A DNA stretch of 64,000 bases, taken from assembly GCF_014698835.1 (NCBI RefSeq), contig NZ_JACJTU010000011.1:144921-208920 (forward strand), given 5' to 3'. This stretch comes from Nostoc paludosum FACHB-159. GTDB taxonomy: Bacteria; Cyanobacteriota; Cyanobacteriia; Cyanobacteriales; Nostocaceae. The notes below the pieces were generated by a model. That model saw only the letters and a list, made by a program, of their open reading frames with translations, ran no database searches and was not told where the DNA came from. Numbering within the stretch: position 1 is the stretch's first letter; each line of letters starts with the position of its first letter. Position numbers and translations under genes: made by a program. This document shows positions 54,602-64,000 of the stretch, piece by piece.

Positions 54602-55951
54602 CTAGCTTTTCCGACGCCAACCTATTTTGACCACCTGACGACTACGGCCGATCGCCAAAGCATCATCAGGAACATCTTCTGTGATGGTGGAACCAGCAGC
54701 TATGTAAACGTCATTACCCACAGTAACTGGAGCTACTAAAACGCTATTGGCACCAGTTTTAGTACGATCGCCTATTTTAGTCCGGTGTTTCTTAACGCCA
54801 TCGTAATTGGCAGTAATTGTACCAGCACCAATATTCACCCGTTCGCCGATAACGCTATCACCTAAATAGGACAAATGTGCCGCATTCGTGCGATCGCCTA
54901 ACTGCGTATTTTTCAATTCCACAAAATTCCCCACACGACAACCAGCACCCACTTGTACCTGACCGCGCAAATGAGCATAGGGGCCAATTCGGCTACCTGC
55001 TTCTACAGTGCTATCTGTCACTACTGAATAGTGGACTGTGACATTTTCAGCCAACTGGCTATTTTCAATTAAACTTCCCGGCCCAATGTGACTTCCGGTT
55101 TTAATTACTGTATTTCCCCGCAGATGAGTTTGGGGTTCAATAATTACATCTGTCTCTAACTCCACTGTTTCATCAATGGTGATGCTTGTAGGGTCGATGA
55201 GGGTGACACCTGCTAACATCCATTTTTCCTTGACTCGCCTTTGCAAAATCTCGTAGGCTGTTGCCAGTTGCAGGCGATCGTTGATGCCGAGAATTTCTTG
55301 ATAATCTTTCACATCCACTGCCATGACTTGCCCGACCTGAGTCACGGCATCTGTGAGATAGTATTCTTTTTGGGCGTTGTTTGCTTCTAGGTGAGGAAGT
55401 ACCTTAGCTAAATTTTCCCAGCGAAAGCAATAAACCCCGGCATTAATCCGGTGATTTTCTCTTTGAGCAGGGGTACAATCCTTGTGTTCGACCATTTGCT
55501 CAACGATATTTTGATCGTTACAAAAAACGCGCCCGTAGCCTGTGGGGTCGGTTAGGTGTGAGGTGAGAATAGTAGCGGCGTTTTGATTTTGGGCGTGAGT
55601 TTGTAACATCTGCTGAAGGGTTTCGCTACGTATCAACGGTAAATCGCCGTTCAGTACGAGCAAATCGCCACTGTAATCTTGTAAGTAGGGAAGTAATTGC
55701 TGGATAGCATGACCTGTTCCCAATTGCACAGTTTGTTCGACAAACTCCAAGTTGGGGATTGAACCCAAAGCAGCTTTCACTTCCTCAGACTGATACCCAA
55801 CGATGGCGATTCGCCGTGAGGGTGAAAGAGGTTCTACACTTTCGAGAACTCTCTCTAGTAGCGATCGCCCACCCAAAGAATGTAAAACTTTGGGTAAGCT
55901 TGATTTCATCCGTGTGCCGCGTCCGGCTGCTAAAATTGCTACAATTACCAT
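54602..55951 (-). CDS. glmU: Bifunctional GlmU (UDP-GlcNAc pyrophosphorylase / GlcN-1-P acetyltransferase)
   Basis: GlmU makes UDP-N-acetylglucosamine for peptidoglycan and lipopolysaccharide. The 449-residue protein has the N-terminal uridylyltransferase signature [27 protein letters not shown] and LNGDLPLI. The C-terminal left-handed beta helix has hexapeptide repeats ([37 protein letters not shown]-like APVTVGNDV). Length and order are normal. Confidence 0.97.
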   Translation of the reverse strand: MVIVAILAAGRGTRMKSSLPKVLHSLGGRSLLERVLESVEPLSPSRRIAIVGYQSEEVKAALGSIPNLEFVEQTVQLGTGHAIQQLLPYLQDYSGDLLVLNGDLPLIRSETLQQMLQTHAQNQNAATILTSHLTDPTGYGRVFCNDQNIVEQMVEHKDCTPAQRENHRINAGVYCFRWENLAKVLPHLEANNAQKEYYLTDAVTQVGQVMAVDVKDYQEILGINDRLQLATAYEILQRRVKEKWMLAGVTLIDPTSITIDETVELETDVIIEPQTHLRGNTVIKTGSHIGPGSLIENSQLAENVTVHYSVVTDSTVEAGSRIGPYAHLRGQVQVGAGCRVGNFVELKNTQLGDRTNAAHLSYLGDSVIGERVNIGAGTITANYDGVKKHRTKIGDRTKTGANSVLVAPVTVGNDVYIAAGSTITEDVPDDALAIGRSRQVVKIGWRRKS

Positions 55952-56058
55952 AATTAGCTATCAGCTATCATTAAAATTGTGATTAATGCTGTTGGTACTT
56001 CAAGATGTAGGCTCAAATCATACCAGCTAATCATAGAACACTGAAATGGGCAAAGGAG

Positions 56059-56152
56059 TAATACCAATTCAAAATTTTTGCATTAAGAAAGCCAGATATG
56101 AGAAGGCTTTGGCCCTGTGTATCTGTCGCGTTCTTTTCTCAAATTGGTATAA
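56059..56152. mobile_element. Candidate MITE (about 94 bp) with TAATACCAATT ends
   Basis: GTAATACCAATTC at the left and CAAATTGGTATAAG at the right are inverted copies (ATACCAATT / AATTGGTAT) about 90 bp apart, with no coding content. Short non-autonomous elements with these ends are frequent in Nostocales. It sits in the 302-bp gap between glmU and the HD-GYP gene; nothing else is seen there. Confidence 0.6.
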
Positions 56153-56253
56153 GAATTCAGAATTCAAAAGAAGTCACTGATAAAAAGCCTAGAGTATAAT
56201 AGTACTAATTAAGCATTAAGTTGATTGCGGTAGCTATAGATCTTACTTCCTAG

Positions 56254-57489
56254 TTACTCCATATCTTCGTCAGCACAAAGAATAAACTCAGCAAACTGCT
56301 GCACTAGTTTGGGATTGCGCCAACCAGAATCAGCTTCTTTTAGCATTATTGAAAGTGCTTGTTCTCTGGTCATAGCTTCTTTGTAAGGTCGTTCGCTGGT
56401 TAGGGCGTCGTAAATATCAATTAACTGAAAGACTTGTGCCAAATAAGGAATATCATCCCCTTTGAGTTGGTCGGGGTAGCCTGACCCATCCCACCGTTCG
56501 TGGTGATGACGAATAATGGGAATTACACCCCGCATACTGCGTAGTGGCTGGCAGATTTTTTCTCCGATTAAAACATGTTGCCTCATAATCTGCCAATCTT
56601 CGGGGGTGAGTTGGCCTTTTTTCAGCAGCACTGCATCGGGAATACCCACCTTGCCGATATCGTGGAGATAACCCCCCCACATCAAATCCCGAATTTGATA
56701 GCGTGAGAGATTGAGGTATTCACCAAAAGCTTGTCCCAGTTTTACCAGTCGTTCGCAATGGCCGCCTGTGTTGGGATCGCGGCTTTCAATAGACATGGCA
56801 ATGGAAAACAGTACTTGTTCGGCATGATCTAAGTCTTCGTTGAGACGCTTTTGCCGTACCAAGGACTTGACACGCGCTGCCAATTCCACACGATCAAAAG
56901 GTTTGGTGAGAAAATCATCTCCGCCAACTTCAATACCTCGAATACGCGATCGCCTGTCGTTTAATGCTGTAATAAAAATTACTGGTATCAGTCTGGTTTG
57001 TTCATCCTGTTTCAGTAATTGACAGACTTCAAATCCATCCATTCCCGGCATCATCACATCCAGCAAAATCAAATCTGGTTGCTTTTGCGTTACCAATCCC
57101 ACAACAATAGAACCAGTGTCGGCCTCAATCACTTCGTATCCTTCCATCCCCAAGAGGGCAACAGCAGTCATCCGACTGGCCGCATGGTCATCAACCACTA
57201 AAACCTTTGGTGGATCTAAATCAAACCCATTCACTTTGGAACCCTTGGCTTGTAGTGTTTTAGAGACCAATGAATCTCGATCGAAATTAACATCATTTTT
57301 TATCCAAGAAGATACTGCTTGGTTATCTTCAAGCATCAAATCTTCTTGAGATAGCCCTAAAGAATAACCCTCTATATTTTGCGATCCTACGGCATGATTT
57401 GAACCGATACTTTTCACTTTGCTCAGGGGGTTTGACCCATTAACAATTTCTTCTCTCAAGCCTCTATGGTTGGATTTCCATTTAATCAC
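56254..57489 (-). CDS. Response regulator with HD-GYP domain (cyclic-di-GMP phosphodiesterase)
   Basis: The 411-residue protein has a poorly conserved N-terminal 90 residues, then a receiver domain (about 93-215; KVLVVDDHAASR, LLDVMMPGMDG, TKPF). An HD-GYP domain follows (about 225-400): HDIGKVGIPD holds the HD pair and HHHERWDGSGYPDQLKGDDIP holds the GYP motif and metal ligands. This is the RpfG-type architecture that degrades cyclic-di-GMP when phosphorylated. The active-site motifs are complete. No kinase is adjacent. Confidence 0.93.
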   Translation of the reverse strand: MIKWKSNHRGLREEIVNGSNPLSKVKSIGSNHAVGSQNIEGYSLGLSQEDLMLEDNQAVSSWIKNDVNFDRDSLVSKTLQAKGSKVNGFDLDPPKVLVVDDHAASRMTAVALLGMEGYEVIEADTGSIVVGLVTQKQPDLILLDVMMPGMDGFEVCQLLKQDEQTRLIPVIFITALNDRRSRIRGIEVGGDDFLTKPFDRVELAARVKSLVRQKRLNEDLDHAEQVLFSIAMSIESRDPNTGGHCERLVKLGQAFGEYLNLSRYQIRDLMWGGYLHDIGKVGIPDAVLLKKGQLTPEDWQIMRQHVLIGEKICQPLRSMRGVIPIIRHHHERWDGSGYPDQLKGDDIPYLAQVFQLIDIYDALTSERPYKEAMTREQALSIMLKEADSGWRNPKLVQQFAEFILCADEDME

Positions 57490-58055
57490 AAAGGCACTCC
57501 AATTATTTTCGCAAGTTAACAGTGTCAGATTAGAAAAAGAAATTTAGTATTTGACTGTATTTTAGTTAGGCTTTCCATAGAGGTTATGTGTGATGTGGAG
57601 CTGCCGAGGGGTATTTTTCACTGTATGTATTTTTTATGTTACGAATAAAGAGTATTTTGTAGTCAAATTTTTTAGTTCTAATTCCAGTATCATAAATTAG
57701 TACAAATGTTAAATCAGGTTTTTTACGGAGATTTTTTACGTACCAGCGTCAACAAAGCTTGTGATTTGCTGCTTTCGAGCAGAATCCCCGGTTGGTAGTT
57801 GGTAGTGATGATGGTAATCATTAGGTATAGACATTTTTACTTACTTAGTTATAGCAACAGTTAAATACTGTTAAGAAAGATGTAATATTAGCTACTTATT
57901 ATAGTTTAAGTTATTTGGATCGAAAAAACTCGTTGCTTGGATATTAAAAAACGAAATCAGAATTTCTGGGCAAGTATCTAAGTCTTGTGGAATGGATTAC
58001 TGAGGACAAGAGCTTTAATTACGTAGGCTTAACCCATCGTAGACATCGCTAGCCG
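57490..58055. other. 566-bp intergenic region
   Basis: It is AT-rich with no convincing frame. A partial small dispersed repeat (TACGTAGGCTTAACCCATCG, about 58020) lies near the methyltransferase stop codon. The promoter of the HD-GYP gene should lie in its left part. Confidence 0.5.
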
Positions 58056-59009
58056 CTACAAATTAGTGCCGATAAAATCTCTACCTTGCGTTGCTGAGAG
58101 CCACCTTTTGCGCCAATGGGAAGTAGGTTCAAGAGAAGAGGCTTGCTGCTCTTGTTGTCGTCGCCTGAGTATAACTTCATTGGAATCGGTCAATTGGCGA
58201 TCGCGGTAGGGAATGGCAGCACGAGTTAGTAAATGTTCCTTCTCCGCTTGTGAGAGAGGACAAGAAGAAGGGCATAAGGGAAATTCCTCTTTCTTGCTCC
58301 CCTGCTGTTCTGCTTTCCATCCTTTTATCTGTGCTGCTAGAGTACCAGGCGATCGCCTACCCATCGGTGGCGTAGAACCGATAGCTAAGCCAGCAGACAA
58401 AAGTGCTGTGCGTACCGCAGCAGCACAAGAATAGGTGGCTAATAAACCATCTTCGTGTAAGCACAACGACAGTTGTTTAATAAATTCAACAGTCCATAAT
58501 TGGGGACACTGTGGAGGTGAAAATGGATCGAGGAAAATTGCATCTGCCAAGAAATTTGACTCACGTACTATGGCGATCGCCGATCTTGCATCACCAATAA
58601 GTAATTTTGCTTTCAGACAAGCTGTTTGTACTTGATGCTCAAAAGCTAATTCGGACAAAATTTCAATGTAGTTGTAGTTCCAGCTGTCGAACAAATTATG
58701 AGCGATCGCAGCTTGTGGTACTACTGGATTCAGTTCTAAACCAATTACTTCAACATTACAATTAGGATTCACTGCCCAAATTGTTTGCAAAGCAGCAGCA
58801 GTGTTGTATCCCAAACCATAACAAACATCCAACAACCGCAAAACTGGTTTTTGCGCTGCTGTAGCCAGTTGAGTTGGTTTTACAAACTTGAAAAAACTCT
58901 CCTGCTTAGCACCATAATGGCTGTGGAACGATTCACCAAACTCTTGAGAAACAAAAGTGAACGAACCATCTGCCGTGAGCTTAGGTGTAAAATTTTCTAA
59001 GTTAGTCAT
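58056..59009 (-). CDS. MnmD/MnmC-like tRNA methyltransferase
   Basis: The 317-residue protein has the MnmC N-domain pattern: PKLTADGSFTFVSQEFGESF, HSHYGAKQESFFKFV, and the SAM-binding LLDVCYGLGYNTAAAL. EVIGLELNP, GDAR, DAIFLDPFSPPQCPQLW and ATYSCAAAVRTAL follow. Such enzymes methylate the wobble-uridine modification nm5(s2)U34 in tRNA. The FAD-dependent MnmC2 half is absent. A low-complexity insert (EQQGSKKEEFPLCPSSCPLS) near residue 230-250 looks repeat-derived. Confidence 0.87.
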   Translation of the reverse strand: MTNLENFTPKLTADGSFTFVSQEFGESFHSHYGAKQESFFKFVKPTQLATAAQKPVLRLLDVCYGLGYNTAAALQTIWAVNPNCNVEVIGLELNPVVPQAAIAHNLFDSWNYNYIEILSELAFEHQVQTACLKAKLLIGDARSAIAIVRESNFLADAIFLDPFSPPQCPQLWTVEFIKQLSLCLHEDGLLATYSCAAAVRTALLSAGLAIGSTPPMGRRSPGTLAAQIKGWKAEQQGSKKEEFPLCPSSCPLSQAEKEHLLTRAAIPYRDRQLTDSNEVILRRRQQEQQASSLEPTSHWRKRWLSATQGRDFIGTNL

Positions 59010-59108
59010 TAGTCACTTAGTCATTATTCATTGGTCATTTGGAGCGCTGACTGTTGACGCTCGGAGTTACTCCCCTAGTCCCCTTGTCTCCCCATCTCCT
59101 GACATCCT

Positions 59109-59930
59109 ATGCCCAATTTCCAATTTGTTGTTTCCCCAACTTGGTTGTTTGAACATCTAGAAGATCCGCAAGTAATCATTGTGGATTGTCGCTTTTCTCT
59201 AGCCGATCCACAACTTGGAAAACAACAGTATCAAACAAGTCATATTAAGGGTTCATATTACTTAGATTTGAATCAGGATCTTTCCAATACAGTGGGTAAG
59301 CATGGTGGGAGACATCCTTTACCTAATCCTAATGATATCGCTAACAAATTTGCAGCAATTGGGATAAATTACCAAAAAACCCTAGTTGTAGCTTATGATG
59401 ATTCGCGCTTTGCCTTTGCAGCTCGTTTGTGGTGGCTGTTGCGCTATCTAGGGCACGAACAAGTAGCAGTACTCGATGGAGGCTTTAGCGGATGGCAAAA
59501 AGCTGGCTATCCTGTTACAGATGTTATTCCTGAGCCGCAAATGGCGAAATTTGTACCTGAAGTACAAACAGAAAAAGTTGTAGATATTACAGCGGTAAAA
59601 AGCCGTAAAGATAGACCAGATGTGGTGTTGGTAGATTCGAGAGAAAGCGATCGCTACCGAGGTGAACGAGAACCAATTGATAAAATTGCCGGACATATTC
59701 CTGGTGCGGTTAACTATCCTTGGCAAGAAGTTACAGATTCTTCAGGTTACCTACTCCCCCAAGCAGAACAACGCCGTCGCTGGGAAAATATAGGAACAGC
59801 CGAAGAAATCTTAGTTTATTGCGGTTCTGGCGTTACCGCTTGTGTGAATTTACTTTCTCTAGAATTAGCCAACATCAACAAAGGTAAACTTTATGCTGGT
59901 AGCTGGAGTGATTGGATTTCTTATTTATAG
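59109..59930 (+). CDS. Two-domain sulfurtransferase (rhodanese / 3-mercaptopyruvate sulfurtransferase)
   Basis: The 273-residue protein has two rhodanese domains, the first inactive and the second with C238 in the loop CGSGVTA. That loop is typical of 3-mercaptopyruvate sulfurtransferases rather than thiosulfate-specific forms (CRKGVTA). Family signatures VDCRFSLAD, HIKGSYYLDLN, VLDGGFSGWQKAGYPV and VDSRESDRYRGEREPIDKIAGHIPGAVN are present. No export signal. It diverges from the MnmD-like gene, a plausible though unproven tRNA-thiolation link. Confidence 0.93.
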   Translation: MPNFQFVVSPTWLFEHLEDPQVIIVDCRFSLADPQLGKQQYQTSHIKGSYYLDLNQDLSNTVGKHGGRHPLPNPNDIANKFAAIGINYQKTLVVAYDDSRFAFAARLWWLLRYLGHEQVAVLDGGFSGWQKAGYPVTDVIPEPQMAKFVPEVQTEKVVDITAVKSRKDRPDVVLVDSRESDRYRGEREPIDKIAGHIPGAVNYPWQEVTDSSGYLLPQAEQRRRWENIGTAEEILVYCGSGVTACVNLLSLELANINKGKLYAGSWSDWISYL

Positions 59931-60050
59931 TTAGGAGTGAGGAGTTATAAGTTAAGAATCAAAACTCCTCACTCCTAACTCCCAACTCCCAACTCCCAAC
60001 TCCTAACTCCTAACTCCTAACTCCTAACTCCTAACTCCCAACTCTCCTCA
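59929..60050. repeat. ACTCCTA heptamer STRR with an 18-bp perfect hairpin (bidirectional terminator)
   Basis: AGTTAGGAGTGAGGAGTT (59929-59946) and its exact complement (59963-59980) form an 18-bp stem with a 16-nt loop. About nine further ACTCCCA/ACTCCTA heptamers continue to 60050. It separates convergent genes and probably terminates both. Confidence 0.85.
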
Positions 60051-60056
60051 CTTTTT

Positions 60057-61520
60057 TCAAAACCGACCTAATTGCAAATTGTAATTAATACTGAAAAACC
60101 AGCCATCAAAATCAATGTTTTGAGCGGTTGAACTACCCAAAGTTAACCCAGTCTGGACATTCATGCTGCTAATATCAGATATCCGGTAATTTAAGTGTGC
60201 GAATAGTCGATGAAATTGGTCTTCTCGATCGCGCTGTGTAAAGTCAGAAAAGTTGACTTGGTAGTCGATACCAACTTGGAGAGGCTTTTGCAAGTAATAG
60301 TTTAGAGAAAACCAAAAAGAATTGATGATGCGACTGCGACTTTGAGGATCGGCAAAATTTACGCTCAGTTCGTAGAAGCTATCTAGCATTAATTTTGAGC
60401 TTAAGGGATCTCGCCGTCCGAAAGAGAGTTGCACGGAGTTTTCGTTTAAAAAGCGATCGCCTGCTTTGAAGCTATTGGGGCGATCGCTATTGTTGGCATA
60501 AAATAACTGCTGATTGCTGAAACTTATTTCTCCATACATCCGCCGCGATAGCTGCTGATAAAGACTGAGATTAAATCTTAGCTGGTTGTAATGAAATTGT
60601 GATTGCTCTAGATAACGAATTATATTGCCATCAATAGAGCCGTTCAAAAAAGTTTTAGATCCTATAGGTAAATATGCAGAGGCTAGTGTCAGTCCAGAAA
60701 TAATTAAACCATCTTCTGTGGGATCGTTTTTTGAGGAAAAAATATTAGTCGTCTGGAAGTAACCGACACGCGCCTGTAGATAGCCGATGGGCTTAAACTT
60801 AGATACAGGCTGCGGTGGAAGTGGCTGTTGTTCTAGGGGTCGTAACCGGACTCGTAATCCCAATTCGCGATCGATATCAGACTCAAGCGGTTGTTTTGGC
60901 TGTTGTAGTAGCTTTCTTAGCCTTTCTAGTTTTTGAGAACGATTTATCTCAGGTAAATTCAACAATTGGTCTGTTGAGTCTGGAACAGACGTAGGCAAAT
61001 TAGTTGGCTGAGATTCTAGCTGTGGCGGGTCATTTTCTTCTGGAGTATTCGCCTGTTCTGGGTTTGGTGTTGGTTGTGCTTGTGTCACTTCTGGTATTCT
61101 CTGTGCCAAATTTAACGGCATCTGCAAATCCAGACTCTGGGACTGACTCAAGTCCTTACACAAAAAGTTAACTATGTCTTGTTCTAAATCCTGACATTGC
61201 TGATAAGTTAGCTGTGTGGTTGCTAAAGATGTAATTTTTGAACTCGAAACTGGAGATTCATACCCCAACCAAACCTTCAAAGAATTTCTTTTCCGATACC
61301 CACTACCCAGTACCCAATCCTGTGGCAGCCATTTTTTCCCTACTTGCTGTGTTGTCAGCATAGCGTCTTGTGGAGAAGTTAAGGAAGAATGGGTGCGGTC
61401 GATTGATACCAAATCATGATTTGGAGATTCTGCCGCATCTACTCTGATGCAAAACCAGCTTCCAGTTGTGGAAGCTAACAAAATCCAAAAAAACAAATTT
61501 TTCCAGTTTTTGAATCGCAT
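60057..61520 (-). CDS. Predicted exported beta-barrel (outer membrane) protein
   Basis: The 487-residue protein has a signal peptide (LFFWILLASTTGSWFCIRVDA, cut near A30). A Pro/Gln-rich linker (about 140-235; TQAQPTPNPEQANTPEEND) follows. The C-terminal half has alternating aromatic beta strands (GYLQARVGYFQTTNIF, LRFNLSLYQQLS, NSFWFSLNYYLQ) and ends in FFSINYNLQLGRF, a C-terminal aromatic residue typical of outer-membrane barrels. I do not know its family. It lies next to a FecR-type secreted protein, divergently arranged. Confidence 0.72.
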   Translation of the reverse strand: MRFKNWKNLFFWILLASTTGSWFCIRVDAAESPNHDLVSIDRTHSSLTSPQDAMLTTQQVGKKWLPQDWVLGSGYRKRNSLKVWLGYESPVSSSKITSLATTQLTYQQCQDLEQDIVNFLCKDLSQSQSLDLQMPLNLAQRIPEVTQAQPTPNPEQANTPEENDPPQLESQPTNLPTSVPDSTDQLLNLPEINRSQKLERLRKLLQQPKQPLESDIDRELGLRVRLRPLEQQPLPPQPVSKFKPIGYLQARVGYFQTTNIFSSKNDPTEDGLIISGLTLASAYLPIGSKTFLNGSIDGNIIRYLEQSQFHYNQLRFNLSLYQQLSRRMYGEISFSNQQLFYANNSDRPNSFKAGDRFLNENSVQLSFGRRDPLSSKLMLDSFYELSVNFADPQSRSRIINSFWFSLNYYLQKPLQVGIDYQVNFSDFTQRDREDQFHRLFAHLNYRISDISSMNVQTGLTLGSSTAQNIDFDGWFFSINYNLQLGRF

Positions 61521-62504
61521 CTGTTAGATTGCGTTGAGGGCGTTTGGCGAATGTAGACCTAGAAGCTGTATCATAAGTTCCTACTTAAAAATACAATTGA
61601 GTGTATTTAGCTCAGCTTTTTAGGTATATACTGATATCTACCAAGCTAAATTCCTGTTTTTCGGATTTACTCCCAGATTTTTTTGCCATAATCATCTGTT
61701 CTGATACAAGTTTCCTCAATTATTGTTTAATAACATACACAGGAGCCAACAGAACTAGATTACAAAATGTAAACATTCCTCAAACGCTTACTCATAAAGA
61801 ATGACAAATTATGAATATAAAAAATTAATTTTCATTGTGCTGACCTAACTTACCGTTCTTCTATCACGTTGAAACTTCTAGTTTTTAGAAATTATCTACT
61901 GTACCATTCACGTTTGACAGTAATTTTCAATAAATTTAATGCTAATCATCGGCTCTCTTAGCTTGAAGAGAATCTAGCAAAGGATTTATGGGAGTTTCTC
62001 ATAATATTTTTATGAGAGTAATAGAAGAACGACAATGAAGCGCGGCTAGACATTTAGCTCATAATCGGTATCTAACAAATTGTCATTGGTTGAGATAATG
62101 AGAAATAATTATCTGTTATAAGGATGTCTGAGAGCTTGTTGGTGTTGTATCAACACTTCTCTGTAGGCCAAAAGTCACGTTTACCAAAAGCGATTTTAGA
62201 TGTTTTTTACTATCTTTTAAGGGGCTGTTGGCTAATGTGCCCAAATCTTCAATAATTTACCAAGATATTTTTTTAAATTATTGTTCATTTAATTATTGAT
62301 ATTGAAGATCAACCTTTAAACTCGCTATGGAATTGATTGCATGAAACTTGTGTTTTAGAGTCGAAATTTAAATAAACTAAACATATACTTATTAGTTGTT
62401 CATTTTATTTTTTAAATGTAGACTAAAATGCAAATAAAATTTACCTGAAATAACTGGCTATAAAAATTAGTCACATGTTAAAGCATTAGTGTATTTGGTA
62501 TTAC
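61521..62504. other. 984-bp intergenic region, AT-rich
   Basis: This is the longest gene-free stretch in the window, between divergent genes. I find no tRNA, no repeat array and no credible frame; a 67-codon frame at 61601 lacks protein-like features. A small inverted repeat CTCATAATAT-TTTTATGAG lies near 61996-62013. Promoters for both flanking genes should be here. Confidence 0.5.
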
Positions 62505-64000
62505 ATGAAGTTTAAAATTTATCAGATTATGTTTAATAGATCGTTACCACTATTAGTAATTGGTTTATGGGGAATTGTGGTACTGCCTTTACCAGATCGG
62601 GTAAGTGCTGTAACTCCTCTAACACGAGCTGAGATTCAGAACCTCCGTAACTTGGTACAACTAATACCCAAAAACAAACTCAAGAAGCGTCCTGCACAAA
62701 AATCAGATGCAATGATTCCTGGAGATGGTTTGTCAACTGGTCGAGCTTCTCTAGCAGACTTGCGATTTAACGACGGTTCATTGGCAAGAGTAGGGGAACA
62801 GGCAATCTTTCAATTTTTACCCAAAACTCGCAGCTTTAGACTGTCAAATGGAACCGCGTTGTTGCTTATACCACCAGGAAGAGGGCAAACACGTATACAA
62901 ACTCCAAGTGCAGCAGCGGCAATTCGTGGTTCAGCATTATTTGTACGCTACGACCAACAAACAGATACTACAGTTGTAGGTGCCTTGACAAATAGCGGCA
63001 TTGAAGTTGCTAACAAAGAAGCTTCTCAAACTCAGGTGCTGCAAGCAGGACAGCTGATGGTTATAGTCAAAGGCAAATTTCAGGGTTTATACGATTTTGA
63101 CCTGAGAAATTTTTATCAAACTAGCGATTTGGTTCGAGGACTGGATTTAAATAGGCAAAATGCTACGCCTAGTCCTGACCCAGCGATCGCCAGCGTTCAA
63201 GCTGAAACTGCTGCGGCTTTACAAGCACAGTCCCCAATAACAGGTCAGGGAGTAGTTGAAAACCCATCTTTCTTAGAGTTAACTAGTAGCCCTGCTAATT
63301 CTGCAACTAACGACATTGTGACAAATGATTCTTCAGTAGCTCCTATAGCAGAAGACTCTCCAGTAAACTCCTTTGAAGAAACGGGGCAAATCCTCTCAAA
63401 TACTGAGCAGCGGAATACTCGCAGTAACAATAACAACACAATTAGACCGAATAATAATGTTTCTGTTGATTCTAATGGAACCACCACCAGACCTGAAATT
63501 CCTGTTGTAAATACAGGTAATGAAAACTCCGTCAGAGGTACTGGTAATGAAAACCCCGTTGTAAATACAGGTAATGAAAACCCTGGTGGAGGCACGGGTA
63601 ATGAAAACTCCGTTGGAGGCACGGGGAATGAAAACTCCGTTGGAGGCACGGGGAATGAAAACCCCGTTGGAGGCACGGGTAATGAAAACTCCGTTGGAGG
63701 TACGGGTAATGAAAACTCCGTTGGAGGTACGGGGAATGAAAACTCCGTTGGAGGCACGGGGAATGAAAACCCCGTTGGAGGTACGGGTAATGAAAACCCC
63801 GTCGGAGGCACGGGTAATGAAAACCCCGTCGGAGGCACGGGTAATGAAAACCCCGTCGGAGGCACGGGTAATGAAAACCCCGTCGGAGGCACGGGTAATG
63901 AAAACCCTGGTGGAGGTACAGGTAATGAAAACCCTGGTGGAGGTACAGGTAATGAAAACCCTGGTGGAGGTACAGGTAATGAAAACCCTGGTGGAGGTAC
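62505..64000 (+). CDS. FecR-domain secreted protein with a 9-residue Gly/Asn repeat (3' end outside window)
   Basis: The frame starts at the ATG at 62505 (an ATG at 62529 is also possible) and runs off the window; 498 codons are visible. A signal peptide (LLVIGLWGIVVLPLPDRVSA) is followed by a FecR domain (about 65-200; GDGLSTGRASLADLRFNDGS, TPSAAAAIRGSALFVRYD, VLQAGQLMVIV). A linker leads to about 18 tandem GTGNEN(P/S)(V/G)G repeats from about residue 340. In cyanobacteria stand-alone FecR-domain proteins are exported and of unknown role. Only their sensor domain resembles the iron-transport FecR. The repeat may continue well past the window. Confidence 0.85.
   Translation, partial: MKFKIYQIMFNRSLPLLVIGLWGIVVLPLPDRVSAVTPLTRAEIQNLRNLVQLIPKNKLKKRPAQKSDAMIPGDGLSTGRASLADLRFNDGSLARVGEQAIFQFLPKTRSFRLSNGTALLLIPPGRGQTRIQTPSAAAAIRGSALFVRYDQQTDTTVVGALTNSGIEVANKEASQTQVLQAGQLMVIVKGKFQGLYDFDLRNFYQTSDLVRGLDLNRQNATPSPDPAIASVQAETAAALQAQSPITGQGVVENPSFLELTSSPANSATNDIVTNDSSVAPIAEDSPVNSFEETGQILSNTEQRNTRSNNNNTIRPNNNVSVDSNGTTTRPEIPVVNTGNENSVRGTGNENPVVNTGNENPGGGTGNENSVGGTGNENSVGGTGNENPVGGTGNENSVGGTGNENSVGGTGNENSVGGTGNENPVGGTGNENPVGGTGNENPVGGTGNENPVGGTGNENPVGGTGNENPGGGTGNENPGGGTGNENPGGGTGNENPGGG
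63516..64000. repeat. 27-bp coding minisatellite in the FecR-protein gene, continuing past the window
   Basis: About 18 copies of a 27-bp unit (9 residues, GTGNENSVG type) run in tandem. Third-position and P/S, V/G changes are shared between neighbouring units (SVG block, then PVG, then PGG), indicating stepwise expansion. The opposite strand is also open (PPTGFSLPV repeats) by coincidence of unit length. Confidence 0.92.

Noticed and set aside
63245..63892. 215-codon minus-strand ORF (PPTGFSLPV repeats)
   Set aside because: It is the reverse reading of the FecR gene's 27-bp repeat; the plus strand has the signal peptide and the FecR domain.

Overview
The window comes from a filamentous, probably heterocyst-forming cyanobacterium of the Nostoc/Anabaena/Calothrix type. 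The evidence is frequent HIP1 octamers (GCGATCGC), many intergenic heptanucleotide repeat arrays (STRR) and small dispersed repeats, cyanobacterial forms of housekeeping genes, and very large GAF/PAS sensor kinases. No species can be named from the sequence alone.

Layout. 1-9.4 kb is mainly housekeeping: a secA fragment cut by the window edge, a membrane-anchored diheme cytochrome c, a RelE-like toxin-antitoxin pair, a MoxR ATPase, ribF, a metallo-beta-lactamase-fold hydrolase, surE and pheS. 9.6-25.5 kb is accessory: an AT-rich DUF262 + HEPN nuclease pair, a WGR protein, a DUF6745 gene split by an IS1380-family element with a readable target duplication, an S9 peptidase and a remnant of a second copy, a 16-unit palindromic minisatellite, a RecQ-like helicase, a GNAT enzyme, a coiled-coil protein coupled to a TPR-STAND (NLR-like) ATPase, and a homologue of plant pathogen-related proteins. 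25.7-35.3 kb holds leuA, a NYN/LabA-like protein, a CHASE2 Ser/Thr kinase, glutathione reductase and an XRE-STAND ATPase.

The most notable locus is 35.4-38.0 kb. A bacterial Ro60 orthologue (Rsr, TROVE + vWA) is flanked on its own strand by five tRNA-like RNAs, four upstream and one downstream. Each keeps tRNA-like acceptor and T arms, and four keep a D arm. In place of an anticodon arm they carry a Ro-binding-type Y RNA core (CUUGCC, tetraloop, GGCCGA...GGGUUAUC). Three encode a 3' CCA, one has an apparently permuted core, the last ends in a U-tract, and a sixth partial copy of the core hairpin sits at the ribosome binding site of rsr. I read this as a multi-Y-RNA/Ro ribonucleoprotein operon.

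38.3-64 kb contains a membrane winged-helix protein, pyrD, an epoxide hydrolase, a signalling block (multi-GAF kinase, histidine kinase, multi-PAS hybrid kinase, CheY-like regulator) with decayed signalling fragments, a small DUF2256 gene, isoaspartyl peptidase, DUF29, hicBA, glmU, an HD-GYP response regulator, a MnmD-like methyltransferase, a rhodanese, a beta-barrel candidate and a FecR protein with a long 27-bp repeat that runs off the window end.

Coordinates rest on the sequence and conceptual translations. Family names come from motif recognition, with no database search.
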